From positions 320,191 through 384,190 of the forward strand of contig ML976985.1 of assembly GCA_010015675.1 (NCBI GenBank): 64,000 nt of DNA, given 5' to 3'. The notes beneath the pieces were generated by a model. That model saw only the letters and a list, made by a program, of their open reading frames with translations, was not told the DNA's origin and did not search any database. Position numbers and translations under genes: made by a program. The DNA comes from Byssothecium circinans (taxonomy: Eukaryota; Ascomycota; Dothideomycetes; Pleosporales; Massarinaceae). Shown here piece by piece: positions 53,633 to 64,000 of this stretch (positions are counted from its first letter, which is position 1; every line of letters starts with the position of its first letter).

Positions 53633-56600
53633 CTAGGTCGTGAGCTTGGAACTGTGTTGGACCGTGAAGCTGTTGCCAGACGATCGTGGCTCTTTGCCAT
53701 CGCCAAGGTAGAACTCGCACTTGAACTTTAAGCACTCGCGCCGGTTTTGAAAGACCTGGACAATATCTCCAGTGTGCAACTGCCCATAGTTCTGGCGACC
53801 CTTGCTATCCTTGTGCATTAGGTGCTTGCCGTTGATCGAAATACCCGAGGTTGCACAGGTAAAGATACCAACATGAAGGTCAGTCAGGGAAGTCCAGTCC
53901 TTGCCTTGCTGTGAAAGCTTCTGCACGTCCTCTTGGAGGTTGGTTTGAGAAGACCACCAGAAGATTACGAACGCCGTTTTCGGGATACGCGTATCCAGAC
54001 TGTTCTCATAGACAATCGTATTCGTTTTGAGCCGACCCCATGAAGTCCTACTCTGATCGATGTTGAGGACGAGGCCAGGGACGAACGAGTCAGGAGTTGC
54101 AATGAGCTTGCCCAGCCGACGGGGCGGCGGCTTGATGTCAAGTTCGGCAGGAAGTTGCTGGAGTCCTAGATCGGAGGACGTCTGGGCCGCATCGCTTGCC
54201 GACTCCTGTCCTGTAGACTGCCTAATCGTGTCGGCCATCTGAGACGCTCCAGCAGTCGCGTCCCGCTGAGCACCAACGAAGTCAAAGCCGCTAACCTTCG
54301 ACGCGTATTCAAGCGTATGTGTGTCCTTGTTGTACGGATCCCAATACAAGGAAGCTGTCTTGGGAAGGGCGATCTGACGATTTAGGGCTGGGGGCCTGGC
54401 TTTGGGAGTGGGCTCGCTATTCTGGCTAGGCTGCTTTGAGGGGTACTCCAGAGAATTGTGCTGTGGAATGTCCGGGGTCTTCGGGGTGGGAGGTTCATCC
54501 GGGCTGTGTGGGCCAGAGGCGGGTGACTGCGGTGAGGCCATGTTCAACTCACGCACCATGGACTCAGTGCCGAGAAGATCAAACGAAGCAGGATCGCGAT
54601 CAAGCTGAGGAACGCCGCGTATAGCTGGGGTCGGTCTCTGCGCCCGTCCGTCGACATGGTTTGAGGTCAGGACAATACCAGGATGTCCAGCATGGGTTGA
54701 ACCTTCATCTGCAAGCGCCTGAAAAGCCGACTGACCAATTTCGCCAAATAAACGCTGTTTGCCGGGCGTCGGCATCATCTTCAGGCTGTCCTCAAGATCG
54801 CAAGCTTGACTAATAGCTTGAGCCGACGTAAACGAAAGGTCTTCGCTGGAATCTTCGTAATCTCGCATCTGATTTCGGGGGAATAGAGGATCCGTACGAA
54901 CTCGCTTCGATTGCCTGCTGTCTAGAAACTGCTCAAAGTCGTCCGAAATGTAGTCCGCTTCATCGTCGGATTCCGGGATCTCTCGGTACAAGCTGAGTTG
55001 CGAAAGCTGCTGTTCAGCTTCATCCGATTCATCCTCTTCTACGATTGATTGTAACTCGGGTGCTGGCTGGGTAACGTCCGCTCCCACCCACCGATGTTCA
55101 AGGCACTCAAACTCGGTGGGGCGTGCAGAAGGGTCTGTTCGTAGCATTGACATAAGGAAAGTAATACACAACTCCGAAACGTTGCGCTCTCTAAGTGGTG
55201 ATGGATCGAGCTTGGTATTCATGATGTTGTTGTACATGCCTTCGCCGGTAGTATCGGCTATGCCCTTGAACGGAGGGGTTCCGCAGAGTGCGAACCACAA
55301 GACACCTCCAAATGACCATATATCCACAGAGGAGCTGTATGCGTTGTATTGCTTCACGCCTCGTCGGCGTTTGGTCCCTTGATTCTGAAAATCGGGGAAG
55401 ACCTCAGGTGCACACCATAAAAGTGTACCGCAGAATGTCTTCAGGAACGTCTCATCGTGTTGCAGCTTCTTTGACAAGCCAAAATCTGAGATCTTGACTT
55501 GCAGAGGGTCGAAGCTAGAGATTAGGATGTTGTCAGGCTTGATATCTCGATGGGTAATCTTCGAGCGATGGAGGTACTGAAGGCCAAGCAACACCTGTTC
55601 CGCCAGCTTTCGAGCCATGTCTTCCGGAATGGGTCCATGGTCGTTGAGGTGTTTTTGCAAATCACCATGTGGCGCGTATTCCATGATGATATAAAGATAA
55701 TCGCCTTGATCGTGATATTCCACAAACTCGATGATGCTGGGATGTCGAAGCGACTGCATGATCTTGATCTCCTCTTGGATCTTTTTGTCAAGTTGACCAT
55801 TCTTTACAAAACGTCGCTTCTCGAGCTCCTTCGCCGCAAGGATCTTCCCGTCCATCTTGGTAGCGAGCTGGTAAACTGTTGCGAATGCACCTTTGCCGAG
55901 TTCACCTATACACGTCAGACTGAGAGAAGGGACGTTATCATGAGGCATTGAACTTACCGATGATGTTGTAGAGATCGCCACCGTCCCATCGCATCGCCCG
56001 AGGATAGGGTCGCTGCTGGAGCATCTTTAACGCCCGCTCTCTATCATGCCCGATGTGGCACTCGCTGATAAACATCCGCTTGTTCTCTTCGTATCGTGCA
56101 AGATGCGCGCCCCGTGGAGGAAACCGAACAGTGAATTGAATAGCTTCGGCATCATTTGGCGGACACTCAATGCGGATCGTTGAACCTTGTGTGATCATCC
56201 TAGCATGGTTGCTATTAGGATCCTTGCTCTTGAGGAGCACGCCGTCGATGAGAGTCCCATTTGTCGAAGTATCCGCGAGCATAATCAGGCCGTTGTCGTT
56301 GAAGTAGATGCGGAAATGGCGGTTGCTGATGCGTCGCCCCGAGTCCTGACTGAACACAATGTCCGACATGACCGCATTCCGTCCGAAAATGAAGCCATCC
56401 TGCTTGCACTTCAGAGTACGGGCGCTCGATAGACGCATGGCGATACCCAGAGGCACTGGGGACTGGCCCACACGCTGTCCCTCACTGTTAATAATGATGG
56501 TCTCTTGCTCCTCGATGTCACCGCTGACACTGAAAGAGCTTACACCATTATACAGTACATGCTGTGGATGCAGTCTAGCTGTGGACTCAACAACCTTCAT

Positions 56601-56744
56601 AGCCCCTTGAGTGGCCGGGTTGAGAATCATGATGATATCGGTCATATCATCGTCGGCGATGCCAGAGTTGTTGTGCCCGAGTCGTCTTGGATCCAGCATC
56701 TGCTGTGTCGCAGGCTGAGTTTGATCTTGCGACTGCGAAGTCAT
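53633..56744 (-). CDS. RAD53: RAD53/CHK2-type DNA-damage checkpoint kinase with two FHA domains
   Basis: Two exons: 56744-55958 and 55905-53633. The intron is 52 nt and splices inside GELGKGAF, giving 1,019 aa. A nuclear Ser/Thr kinase acting below Mec1/ATR and Tel1/ATM. FHA1 (about 118-210) has FIFGRN, SNRHFRIYF and STNGTLIDG. The kinase (about 263-560) has GKGAFATVY, AAKELEKRR, HRDIKPDN and the DFG of KISDFGLSKK. GTLLWCAPEVF and DIWSFGGVLW complete it. The long tail holds several SQ/TQ sites and ends in a second FHA domain (about 830-990: SWGRLKTNTIVYE, GISINGKHLMHKDSKG, GDIVQVFQNR). Two FHA domains mark Rad53 rather than Dun1 or single-FHA Chk2. No lesion seen. Confidence 0.95.
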
Positions 56745-57939
56745 GGTGGATAAACGGGCCAGCGCTGGTGTTTTTGTGGAGGTGAGCTAGCTCCACGATG
56801 TTGTGGCGAGCTTCAAGAACTGGCAACGGGGGCCTGGAGCCTAGCAGCGGAAGCGAGTCGCGAATGTTGCGCGTCCAGAAGGCAGCAAGACGCGTGGTGG
56901 TTTTGAGTTTCGTGAGAGTATAGAATATACGCGTCTCCTTGGTGCCACAGCAATAGATAGCTGTAGAATGCAAATGAACGGGCAGATGCTGTGGTTCAAA
57001 CCGCAGCTACGCTCAGCCCAAGAGCGAGATTTAAAATGTCACCAAGTAAATGGGGCAGATGCAGCGCGTCGCTGTTGGGTGCTGTATAGCAAACTCTCTC
57101 GTGGTTGCTCTTGGATGTAACCACGCTCAAACGCTCATCCTCTTTTTCTCTCCGTCCTCTCTATGATAGCCAGCCTGGCTGAGCGTGCTCAAGCCAGGCC
57201 CTGACAAATGCAATCTCCTTCTTCCGTTCTCTTGTTCGCGAAGTCTGAGTGAAGCGATTACAATGGCTGGCAGGTATTTCTATTCTTCCAGCCCGCGCGC
57301 GATCGCGACTCCTCTCTGACGGGTGGTATTTGCGATTACGTCATGTATAGTGTACTAGCTAGCGATTGCGACGGTGCTGGTGCTTTGGAGACGCGCGAAG
57401 GTGGCTGCCGTGTGTTCCACGATGACGATGGAGACGAGGTGGGATGGATGGTTGCCGGGCAACGACCTATACAGCTGTCAGCTTTACAAGAACCTTATGG
57501 ACGACGCGAAGCCATTGAGCGGGACAGTTTATACTCACTAGCACACAAAGGCGCAAACAGCAGCAGCCTGCTCGTGCATCGACGTTTATGTTAGGATTCG
57601 AGAAATCTTGGGCGATGTATAAGTCAATGCACGGACCACTCAGGGAGAAGGAACGGCCCGACAACATTGGACGGAAAGTACCAGGCAACCACGGCAACAT
57701 TTCATCCCTCTTCTACTCGACCAGCAACGCCTCAATGCAGGCGAATCACATATTCAACGCATTGTAGATTTACGGTCTCTAGTCATGTCCACTTATACTA
57801 TAGGTAGCCATCGCCATTTCGAGCCAATGAGAACCACCGCTTCACCTCCGATGCAAAGAACATCAGACGCAGCTTCCAGATGCAACAATTTTTCGCCATT
57901 CATCAACCACCCGAAATACCATCACCAACACCTATATTT
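56745..57939. other. Upstream region of RAD53
   Basis: 1.2 kb without a recognisable gene. Short open frames (for example 57343-57594 plus) look random. Confidence 0.5.
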
Positions 57940-58407
57940 CAGATAGGAAACCGTTGAACCTCTGTTCAACTTGGATTCTTCGAGAACTGGTCCTCCTCAT
58001 CCAGCGACTTCTTCGCATCCTCCCACTGTTGTTCCATCGTCTCCCTCCTCTTTCCAAATACTGCCAGGAACTGTGTGTCGCACTTCTCTGCTCCAGCACG
58101 TCTTTGATCGCTTGGTCGGACTATGGCATAATTATCGCTTTCGTTCCTAAGATCAGCGAGCAGACGGGTCCGTATTGCTGTGCCCATTTTTGAGACTGGA
58201 GATGGGCATCCTTCAGAGCCGTCTATCCCAGCCAATCCTACGTTCTCATCGCGGGTGAGAACTGCCGCGTACTTGGAAGATGTTACCGAAGATGTGGACC
58301 GTCGGTGGGCCGGGAGGGAAGTTATCGTATCTCGAACCGATCTTGGAAAGGCGGTAGAGAAGCCATAGACCTCTCACAGTCACTATGGCAGCGATTTTAC
58401 CGGGCAT
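57940..58407 (-). pseudogene. Cytochrome P450 N-terminal fragment
   Basis: From ATG 58407 the frame reads MPGKIAAIVTVRGLWLLYRL, then FPPGPPTVHIFGNIFQ, the membrane anchor and proline hinge of a microsomal P450. A 50-nt intron-like piece (58271-58222, GTACGC to TAG) joins it to TALKDAHLQSQKWAQQYGPV, LILGTKAII, an in-frame TAG, then SDQAIKDVLEQRSATHSSW. This matches the first 110 residues of CYP proteins such as the O-methylsterigmatocystin-oxidoreductase-like group. Nothing of the I-helix, ExxR or haem-cysteine region follows, so about three quarters of the gene is gone. Confidence 0.72.
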
Positions 58408-59055
58408 GATGGCAATGTTGAAGCAGGTCACGATAGTACGACGGCTGTTTTGTCGAGTCCCGAGGCTGCTCAGAACCGACCTATATGATCACGGACAACA
58501 GCATCCAACTTGCAAATGCTAGTTCAATAACGGAGTGGTGGTGTGAGCACGAGCAACATGCACAAGTGTCGTATATGTATGAAATTAGTGACCCCTCACT
58601 CCCTCGACAGCAAATTGAATTGCTTGCAATGCCAGCTGTGAACCTATTCCAGATGTCCGTCCTACATGCATGGAACCGGTGATTCCTCTTACCTAGTTCT
58701 ACTTGGATTCTCGCAAGAGAAATTCAGAGGGCTCGGAACTGTTGCGTAAGTTCAAGAGTGATAGACGATACCATAGAGTGCATTGATCGAGCATTGCATT
58801 CCCTTTTTAATAACTCCACATCTTAAGATTGCGCCTGCGGGCTCTAAGTGCCGCGAGATCTACAGGCAAACTCGCATGCCAGATACACAGCGGGCAGAGA
58901 AATTGGTAACATGATCTTTCATTCCAGGTCTACTTAGCAGTGAAGCTGTCATCTAACTCATTCAGACTTTCTAAAGGTTCCACCCTCTCCATCGTGATCA
59001 ACCAACCCACATTTACCTCCTCTCAAACACCACGCATATCGTCCTTCCTCATCAC
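58408..59055. other. Intergenic region between the P450 fragment and the cytidine deaminase gene
   Basis: No gene recognised. The minus-strand deaminase gene ends at 59056. Confidence 0.5.
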
Positions 59056-59730
59056 TCAAGCCGTCTTCGCCTTATCCTCATCATGCACCTTCCTCATCTC
59101 CTCCCTCGGCGGCAAAACATCCGGCCCAAAGCTCAGCGGCAGCAACTCGCCCATGGTCCTCACAATAAACTTGCCTTCCTTGCTGAACATAAAGATCGGG
59201 ACATCCAAGCCCAGGAACTCGCGCAGAAACTGGCGACACATGCCGCAGGGAGAGCAATAGTCGTCCAAGTCCGTGGCTACGCCGACGGCTTTGAAGTCTC
59301 CTAATTTGTGGCCGGAAACGACGGCTGTGCCCATGGCGACGCGCTCGGCGCAGGTGCCGACTGGATAGGACGCGTTTTCGACATTGGCGCCGGTTATGAT
59401 ATGGGGAGAGGTGGAGTTGGGGGTGGAAGAGGCCGAAGCGTGGAGGAGGAGGGATGCGCCGACGCGGAAGAGTGAGTAGGGGCCTAGTTTTGTTCTGTTA
59501 GTACCCATTCAAGGCATGATGCTCTAAGAACGTAGGAGAGAGAGGCCTTTCACTCCTTCATTCCGTCATAGTCATAGTCATAGGCGGGGTTACTCACAAT
59601 AAGCCGTCGCCCTCGCATCAAGGCATTTCTGACCTAGTATCTGCAGCTCTACGGCCGAAACACCGTGGATCAGACCATCTTTCTCGGATATAGGTTCGGC
59701 GGGGATGGGAGTGAAGGAGGACGTTGACAT
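59056..59730 (-). CDS. CDD1: Cytidine deaminase (pyrimidine salvage)
   Basis: Two exons: 59730-59598 and 59483-59056. The intron is 114 nt, the longest in the window, and phases fit, giving 186 aa. It converts cytidine and deoxycytidine to uridine forms in the cytosol with one zinc per subunit. Zinc and catalytic residues are present: the Cys and Glu in GTCAERVA, and PCGMCRQ with the other two zinc cysteines. NVENASYP is the conserved substrate loop. YSLFRVGASLL fits the family N-terminal block. An unspliced frame starting at 59508 would lose the first helix; the spliced start MSTSSFTPIPAEPISEKDG is better. The C-terminus is slightly longer than in yeast Cdd1. Confidence 0.94.
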
Positions 59731-62700
59731 GTTGGAGGAGAGGAGAGAAGAGGTCGTCAATGGTACGGGAGCTTTGAGAGTGGAACTCGGGATGAACCGA
59801 GGCTAACCGTCAGACTAGGCTGGTTGCGGATAGCTACCATGGTACGATAGATGACGGAACAGGAAGAACACCCTCGTTTGGCATCGAGCGTGTTCGATCT
59901 GTGGATGCTTTTATAAGGCAAGTTTGACTTCTTGAGTTGTTATTTCCGGCTCAGACTTGCATACAGTAAACACGATGAATGCGACATCATCCAAACAACC
60001 GCCCTTCTTGCGCCCTTCATCTTACATACCATAGAAAAATGCCAGAATGCCTGGTTCTTTGCTGCCGTGGAAGTTTAGAGGCGGTTTCGACTTCTACAAA
60101 TTATGGAAAGCGTGTCCAGACGTTTGACACCTCACTGCACGAGGTACTTTTTCCACCTCAAAGCGCCTCCTCCGAAACCGACACTTTGTCATACATTGTT
60201 CGCATCCTCACGACCAACGCTTGGATTGCTCAAAGTCACTATTTCCTTACCAAGGTATCCACAATCTCCAGGGCTGTTCATTACCTATTCTGTTTCACAC
60301 CTAGAGTAATCCCACCTTAAGGTATTGCTCTTGTCCCTTTTTGGTAGCCGTACAAGACACGTAAGTGAACCTCTCAATCTTGACACTTCCACGGAAGATC
60401 TTTCTGTGCCCTCACACCCCAATTGGAGACCAAGGCAGCGATTCTTGACCCTGAGTGTGTTATGATGAACCGAATATGAATCGACTGATCATTCCAGACC
60501 CGTTTTCTGGTGATGACGCAACACCAAACATAACAGCTCAAGGTATTGTCCATCTGATACCGACCACTACGCCTAGCTGTACACAGAAAAAACTACTGCC
60601 AAGCTGCCCATCACCCATTACAGCACGCTCGGTCCTTTCCTAACCATCAGGACGGAGGACATCTTGATGCTTTCGTGCGCGCAAACTGCCCAGAATATGC
60701 AATGTTCGTCGCCCTTACCTGTACTGTGGGCTATCATGTATACTGAGCAGTATGAACTGATCAGATGCACCTAAATGTATGGGCAAACATCGAAGCGTTC
60801 GTGCACAACACAAAGTAGACAAGTACAGGATGATGAGCTTGGAGTTTCCGGAGGCGGGTAGTAGCTCGGCTATGCGTGGAACGAGGACATGTTCTTCACC
60901 TGTGAACGAGTCAGTAAGCTGATGGTGTTGACGAGTCATAGCTTCGCCCCTGGACGCAGCGTCTGACTTGGTGGACGCAAACCATACGAGATTTACATTT
61001 CAACGTCTTTTATTTTGCCCTTGTTCGCAGTCCTCGCCCGCAGTACTGCAATGGTAGATACCCATAAATAACCCTATCAATTTCCCCTCGTGCTCTGGCC
61101 AAGTGCACATGTCATGTAAGTAGCCCGTCCCGACAGATAAGCGAGCTGGCATCGGCCCGCCGCCGAACACGCGACGTACTGCTATCCGCCTCGAAATCTA
61201 CAAAGCGAGACCTTGCACATACATGCGTGAGTCGACTGACAAATGTGGAGAAGGTGTTGATGATTATTGCGTAAGTGTGGAGATGGGCGGGAGGCGTGGA
61301 GAATATACGCCAAGACGCTATGGTGTAGCTGACCAGCAGGGCAAGACGACACCTGGGTAGACGACGACTCCCCACCCTCCATCTCGACCACACCTGGGCA
61401 GAGCCCCCGGGTAGAGTGGCATCTTCCCATACCGAGCCCAAGAGGGGGACAGCAGCCAGCTCAGCGACAATAAGACGCCGATGCAGGGGTTAGCGTCTTC
61501 AATTTCGTGGTGCCGGCTCAGGCTGTCAGTTCCTCAGCCAGTTCCCCGCCCTCGGTTAGTGTCCAGTTCTTTTCTACCCTTCGGGACGCACCGCCCGCGC
61601 GCCCCAACGCCCTACGAGGATGTCCTTGGTTCTTTGAATGAGCCCTTGGATCCGCGGCACCCGTGACGATCGAGACAGCCAGCGACAAAGCCTACGCAGG
61701 CGTTTTTACGTCCACTCACTGCTTGCTGGCTCTCCTGCGATGAGAATGCTTTCCAGTGCCCTCTTGAGCAGGCAAACGACGGTGCACTGCCGCCCTGTTT
61801 TTGCTGCCTAATCGGAACATCTGAAGTATTGCGCCCCATCTCGGTGAGAGCCTCTCCTCCTCTCTCCACCATCCAATCCGATGCATCGCCTCTTTCTCCT
61901 CCCAACTCCCATCATGTCATGCATCCACCCAGATCGGGGTTTGGGTGCTCATTCAGCATTCCTTTTCCCGCACTTCTTCATCGGTATCCCAGCCTGTCAG
62001 ACCCCTGGTGATGCAGGTGCGGGAACACCACAAAGTCGTGCTGGGATACTCCGCTTCACAACGAGGAGGTGGTGTCTCTTGCTTGGTCATTGTCCTCCAA
62101 TTTTTGTTTCCCAGCCCCCACGGTCTGAGACCAATGTTACATGAGCATTCCCGTCCTCTCAGTCCGCCTCCCCGGAACCAAACAGTGATCTATGTAGCCC
62201 TCGGAGCGGACTTGGGCCACGAACGAGTCTTTGGTGCGTGTGCCATGATGCGGTAGGGATCGACTGCGTGCATGTGTAATTTGCTTTTTATCGAAGCTTC
62301 GTCTATCACTCCTCATACGACCATCCCGCTAGCTAGACGCCCACGTCAACGAACAGTGGTGGCTGTCCAAGCTCTCGAGGTGAGCCACCGGTGAGCACGG
62401 TCATGCAGGTGTAGGGGGTCCCCGGTCAGCCAACTAATGGTGTGTGCATCCAACCAGAGCTCGGCTCAAGCGATGCGGCTCTGCGATAGTATTCACCATA
62501 AATGAGCACTGAGAATGGGCTCTCAGCGCGGTAGACCACACCCAAAAAGTGGGCAGTGCAAGTTTACACGAGCACCAAATTTGCTGCCTTCAAGTTTTAT
62601 ACACATCAACGAGGCTTCGCCTCGCTTGTCCTCCAAGTTATATCCGATCCATCACAGACTGGTCGTCAACGCGTTGCTCGTCCCTATCAACGAACGAGCC

Positions 62701-62913
62701 TATTAATACATAATCTATCGCCCATATCCTTCCATCTTGTATCCACAGAAATCCGAGTAGGTACTTCAGCCACAACATTGTTAGTTACTTTACTTGAGCT
62801 AATGCCACCTAGCTGCACAACCAAACCGGCTCACGACTGGCACAGAACCACCAACAAAGAAGACGTGGGTCGTCGCTACCTCTTCGAGCAGTTCATAGAA
62901 CTTCATTGTCAGA
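59731..62913. other. 3.2-kb gene-poor region
   Basis: Between the deaminase gene and the C2H2 gene. Open frames are short and on both strands. Pyrimidine-rich tracts at about 61840-61960 could belong to the promoter or 5' leader of the C2H2 gene, though they lie about 1 kb upstream. Confidence 0.45.
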
Positions 62914-64000
62914 ATGACCGCCATGTATCATCAATACCGAGACCTACCCCAGATTCCATCCATCTCAGAGGACACCCAGTACGGACAATGGAACGATCAC
63001 ACGGCTTATCGACAATCGCCATGCGCTGCAGACAATAGCTACAACTACAACATACTGGCTGGCAATGGGGTCGTAGGCATGCAGATAATGGAACGATTCC
63101 TGGTTGAGCCAGCGCCACTCAGCCAAGGCCTCCTTCAGGCGAAGTTCCATCGATCCATCCCCCATCATGGCCAACACTACGGACAATACGAAAAATGGCC
63201 GACCCCAGAGCTTCGATACGTATCTCCAGATAGAGAATCGGTCTCGGCCAATTCTAGTTACGCTACTCATAACGAAGTACGATCACCGTATCATTCTGAC
63301 CAGTACGGCAGTCCAGAGGACTTCACACAGGCTCCTCTTCCATACATGAACGCAAGCCATATGAAGGCGCTGTACGCGCCCGAGCCTTCCTTTGCTGAAA
63401 GGAACATAAGCTTGCGCGATCTGCAGTACGACCCAGAACCGGAGCCGGAGCGCAACGAGGAGGACATCGGGGTCATCGATGCTAAGATTGACACCCCTTT
63501 ACAATCAGAAACAACCCACATAAGCGTAGATACGCCGACGGAGGGCTACAAGGTCTACTCTGAATCTCGCGCAGGGAACTCTGTGCGGGATGCCGAGTCA
63601 GTGCAACCGATGAGTCCAGACATTGAATCGTCCTCGGACACTGAATATACACCCGGTCGGTCGAGCGGACGCAAGCAATCTTCAGCCTCCAACATTAGTT
63701 CTGGGCGAAACGGGCATCGACGCCGCTCTCACCATGGCAAGAAAAATTTCTTGCAAACAACATTGTCTGGAAGAATCAGCAAGAGACCTGGGCGTGCCGG
63801 TGCGCCAACTCACACCACAAAAGCGTACGCCGATCCTCAATTCAATGGGGACTTGCAAAGGCATTTCCCGTGTCCACTCTCCATGTATGGCTGCCGGTCC
63901 AACTTCTCATCCAAGAACGAGTGGAAGAGACATATGAGCACACAGCACATTAAGCTCGGGTTCTGGCGATGCGACCTCTGCCCAACCAGTATCGACCCTC
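62914..64000 (+). CDS. C2H2 zinc-finger protein, 3' part beyond the window
   Basis: Read codon by codon, the frame is open from ATG 62914 (MTAMYHQYRDLPQIPSISED) to the last base, 362 codons without a stop. The first 300 residues are Tyr/Ser/Pro/Gln-rich and probably disordered, with an acidic stretch (DPEPEPERNEEDIGVID) and an Arg/His/Ser-rich region (GHRRRSHHGKK). Near the edge a finger appears: CPLSMYGC, then SKNEWKRHMSTQH, that is Cys-x6-Cys-x12-His-x4-His. WRCDLC begins a second one. This layout is usual in fungal C2H2 regulators of unknown target. Introns upstream cannot be excluded; the Met at 62923 is an alternative start. Confidence 0.82.
   Translation, partial: MTAMYHQYRDLPQIPSISEDTQYGQWNDHTAYRQSPCAADNSYNYNILAGNGVVGMQIMERFLVEPAPLSQGLLQAKFHRSIPHHGQHYGQYEKWPTPELRYVSPDRESVSANSSYATHNEVRSPYHSDQYGSPEDFTQAPLPYMNASHMKALYAPEPSFAERNISLRDLQYDPEPEPERNEEDIGVIDAKIDTPLQSETTHISVDTPTEGYKVYSESRAGNSVRDAESVQPMSPDIESSSDTEYTPGRSSGRKQSSASNISSGRNGHRRRSHHGKKNFLQTTLSGRISKRPGRAGAPTHTTKAYADPQFNGDLQRHFPCPLSMYGCRSNFSSKNEWKRHMSTQHIKLGFWRCDLCPTSIDP

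Noticed and set aside
1..64000. tRNA, rRNA or CRISPR-like arrays
   Set aside because: Scanning by eye I found no cloverleaf-like segments with a T-loop consensus, no rRNA sequence and no regularly spaced repeat-spacer array. Weak tRNAs could be missed without a covariance search.

Overview
The window is nuclear DNA of a filamentous ascomycete (Pezizomycotina). The evidence is short spliceosomal introns (about 42-114 nt, mostly GTAAGT/GTATGT-type donors), intergenic gaps of 0.1-6 kb, Fot1/pogo-type transposons, and lineage-typical families (HET, 2EXR, GH54, SET-TPR). A Dothideomycete is my best guess, from overall gene style only. Gene models were assembled by eye: I located introns by splice sites and frame and checked that exon phases add up. 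No database search was possible.

Layout. Positions 1-4255 are a transposon cluster: the tail of one DDE transposase (1-174), then a degraded pogo-like element (329-4255) that was itself split by a younger, intact pogo-like element (2228-4013). Next to it is a damaged HET-domain gene (4665-7170, minus), then a DHDPS/NAL-type aldolase (8419-9516, minus). A gene-poor stretch follows to about 15970. From 15.9 to 26 kb there are two 2EXR-like genes flanking a PTR2 peptide transporter, a CDF zinc transporter and a DUF202 membrane protein. From 27.8 to 36.2 kb lie YTH1 (mRNA 3'-end processing), a GH18 chitinase, VPS53 (GARP tethering complex) and a long acidic protein of unknown function. From 36.7 to 48.6 kb come a class III CoA-transferase, a secreted GH54 arabinofuranosidase, an unknown small protein, an F-box scrap, an APH-type kinase and a TPR-SET protein. 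The last part (49.2-64 kb) is dense with housekeeping genes: an SDR that lacks its catalytic pair, the mitochondrial J-protein JAC1, the ERAD lectin YOS9, the checkpoint kinase RAD53 and a cytidine deaminase. It also holds a cytochrome P450 scrap and, running off the right edge, a C2H2 zinc-finger protein.

The genes do not form one pathway or an evident biosynthetic cluster. Conserved housekeeping genes alternate with degrading accessory islands (transposons, HET, P450, F-box, inverted repeats). The most notable points are the nested transposons with 17-bp iterated sites inside both sets of terminal repeats, stop-only decay of the outer copy that fits RIP, and the SDR without Tyr/Lys.
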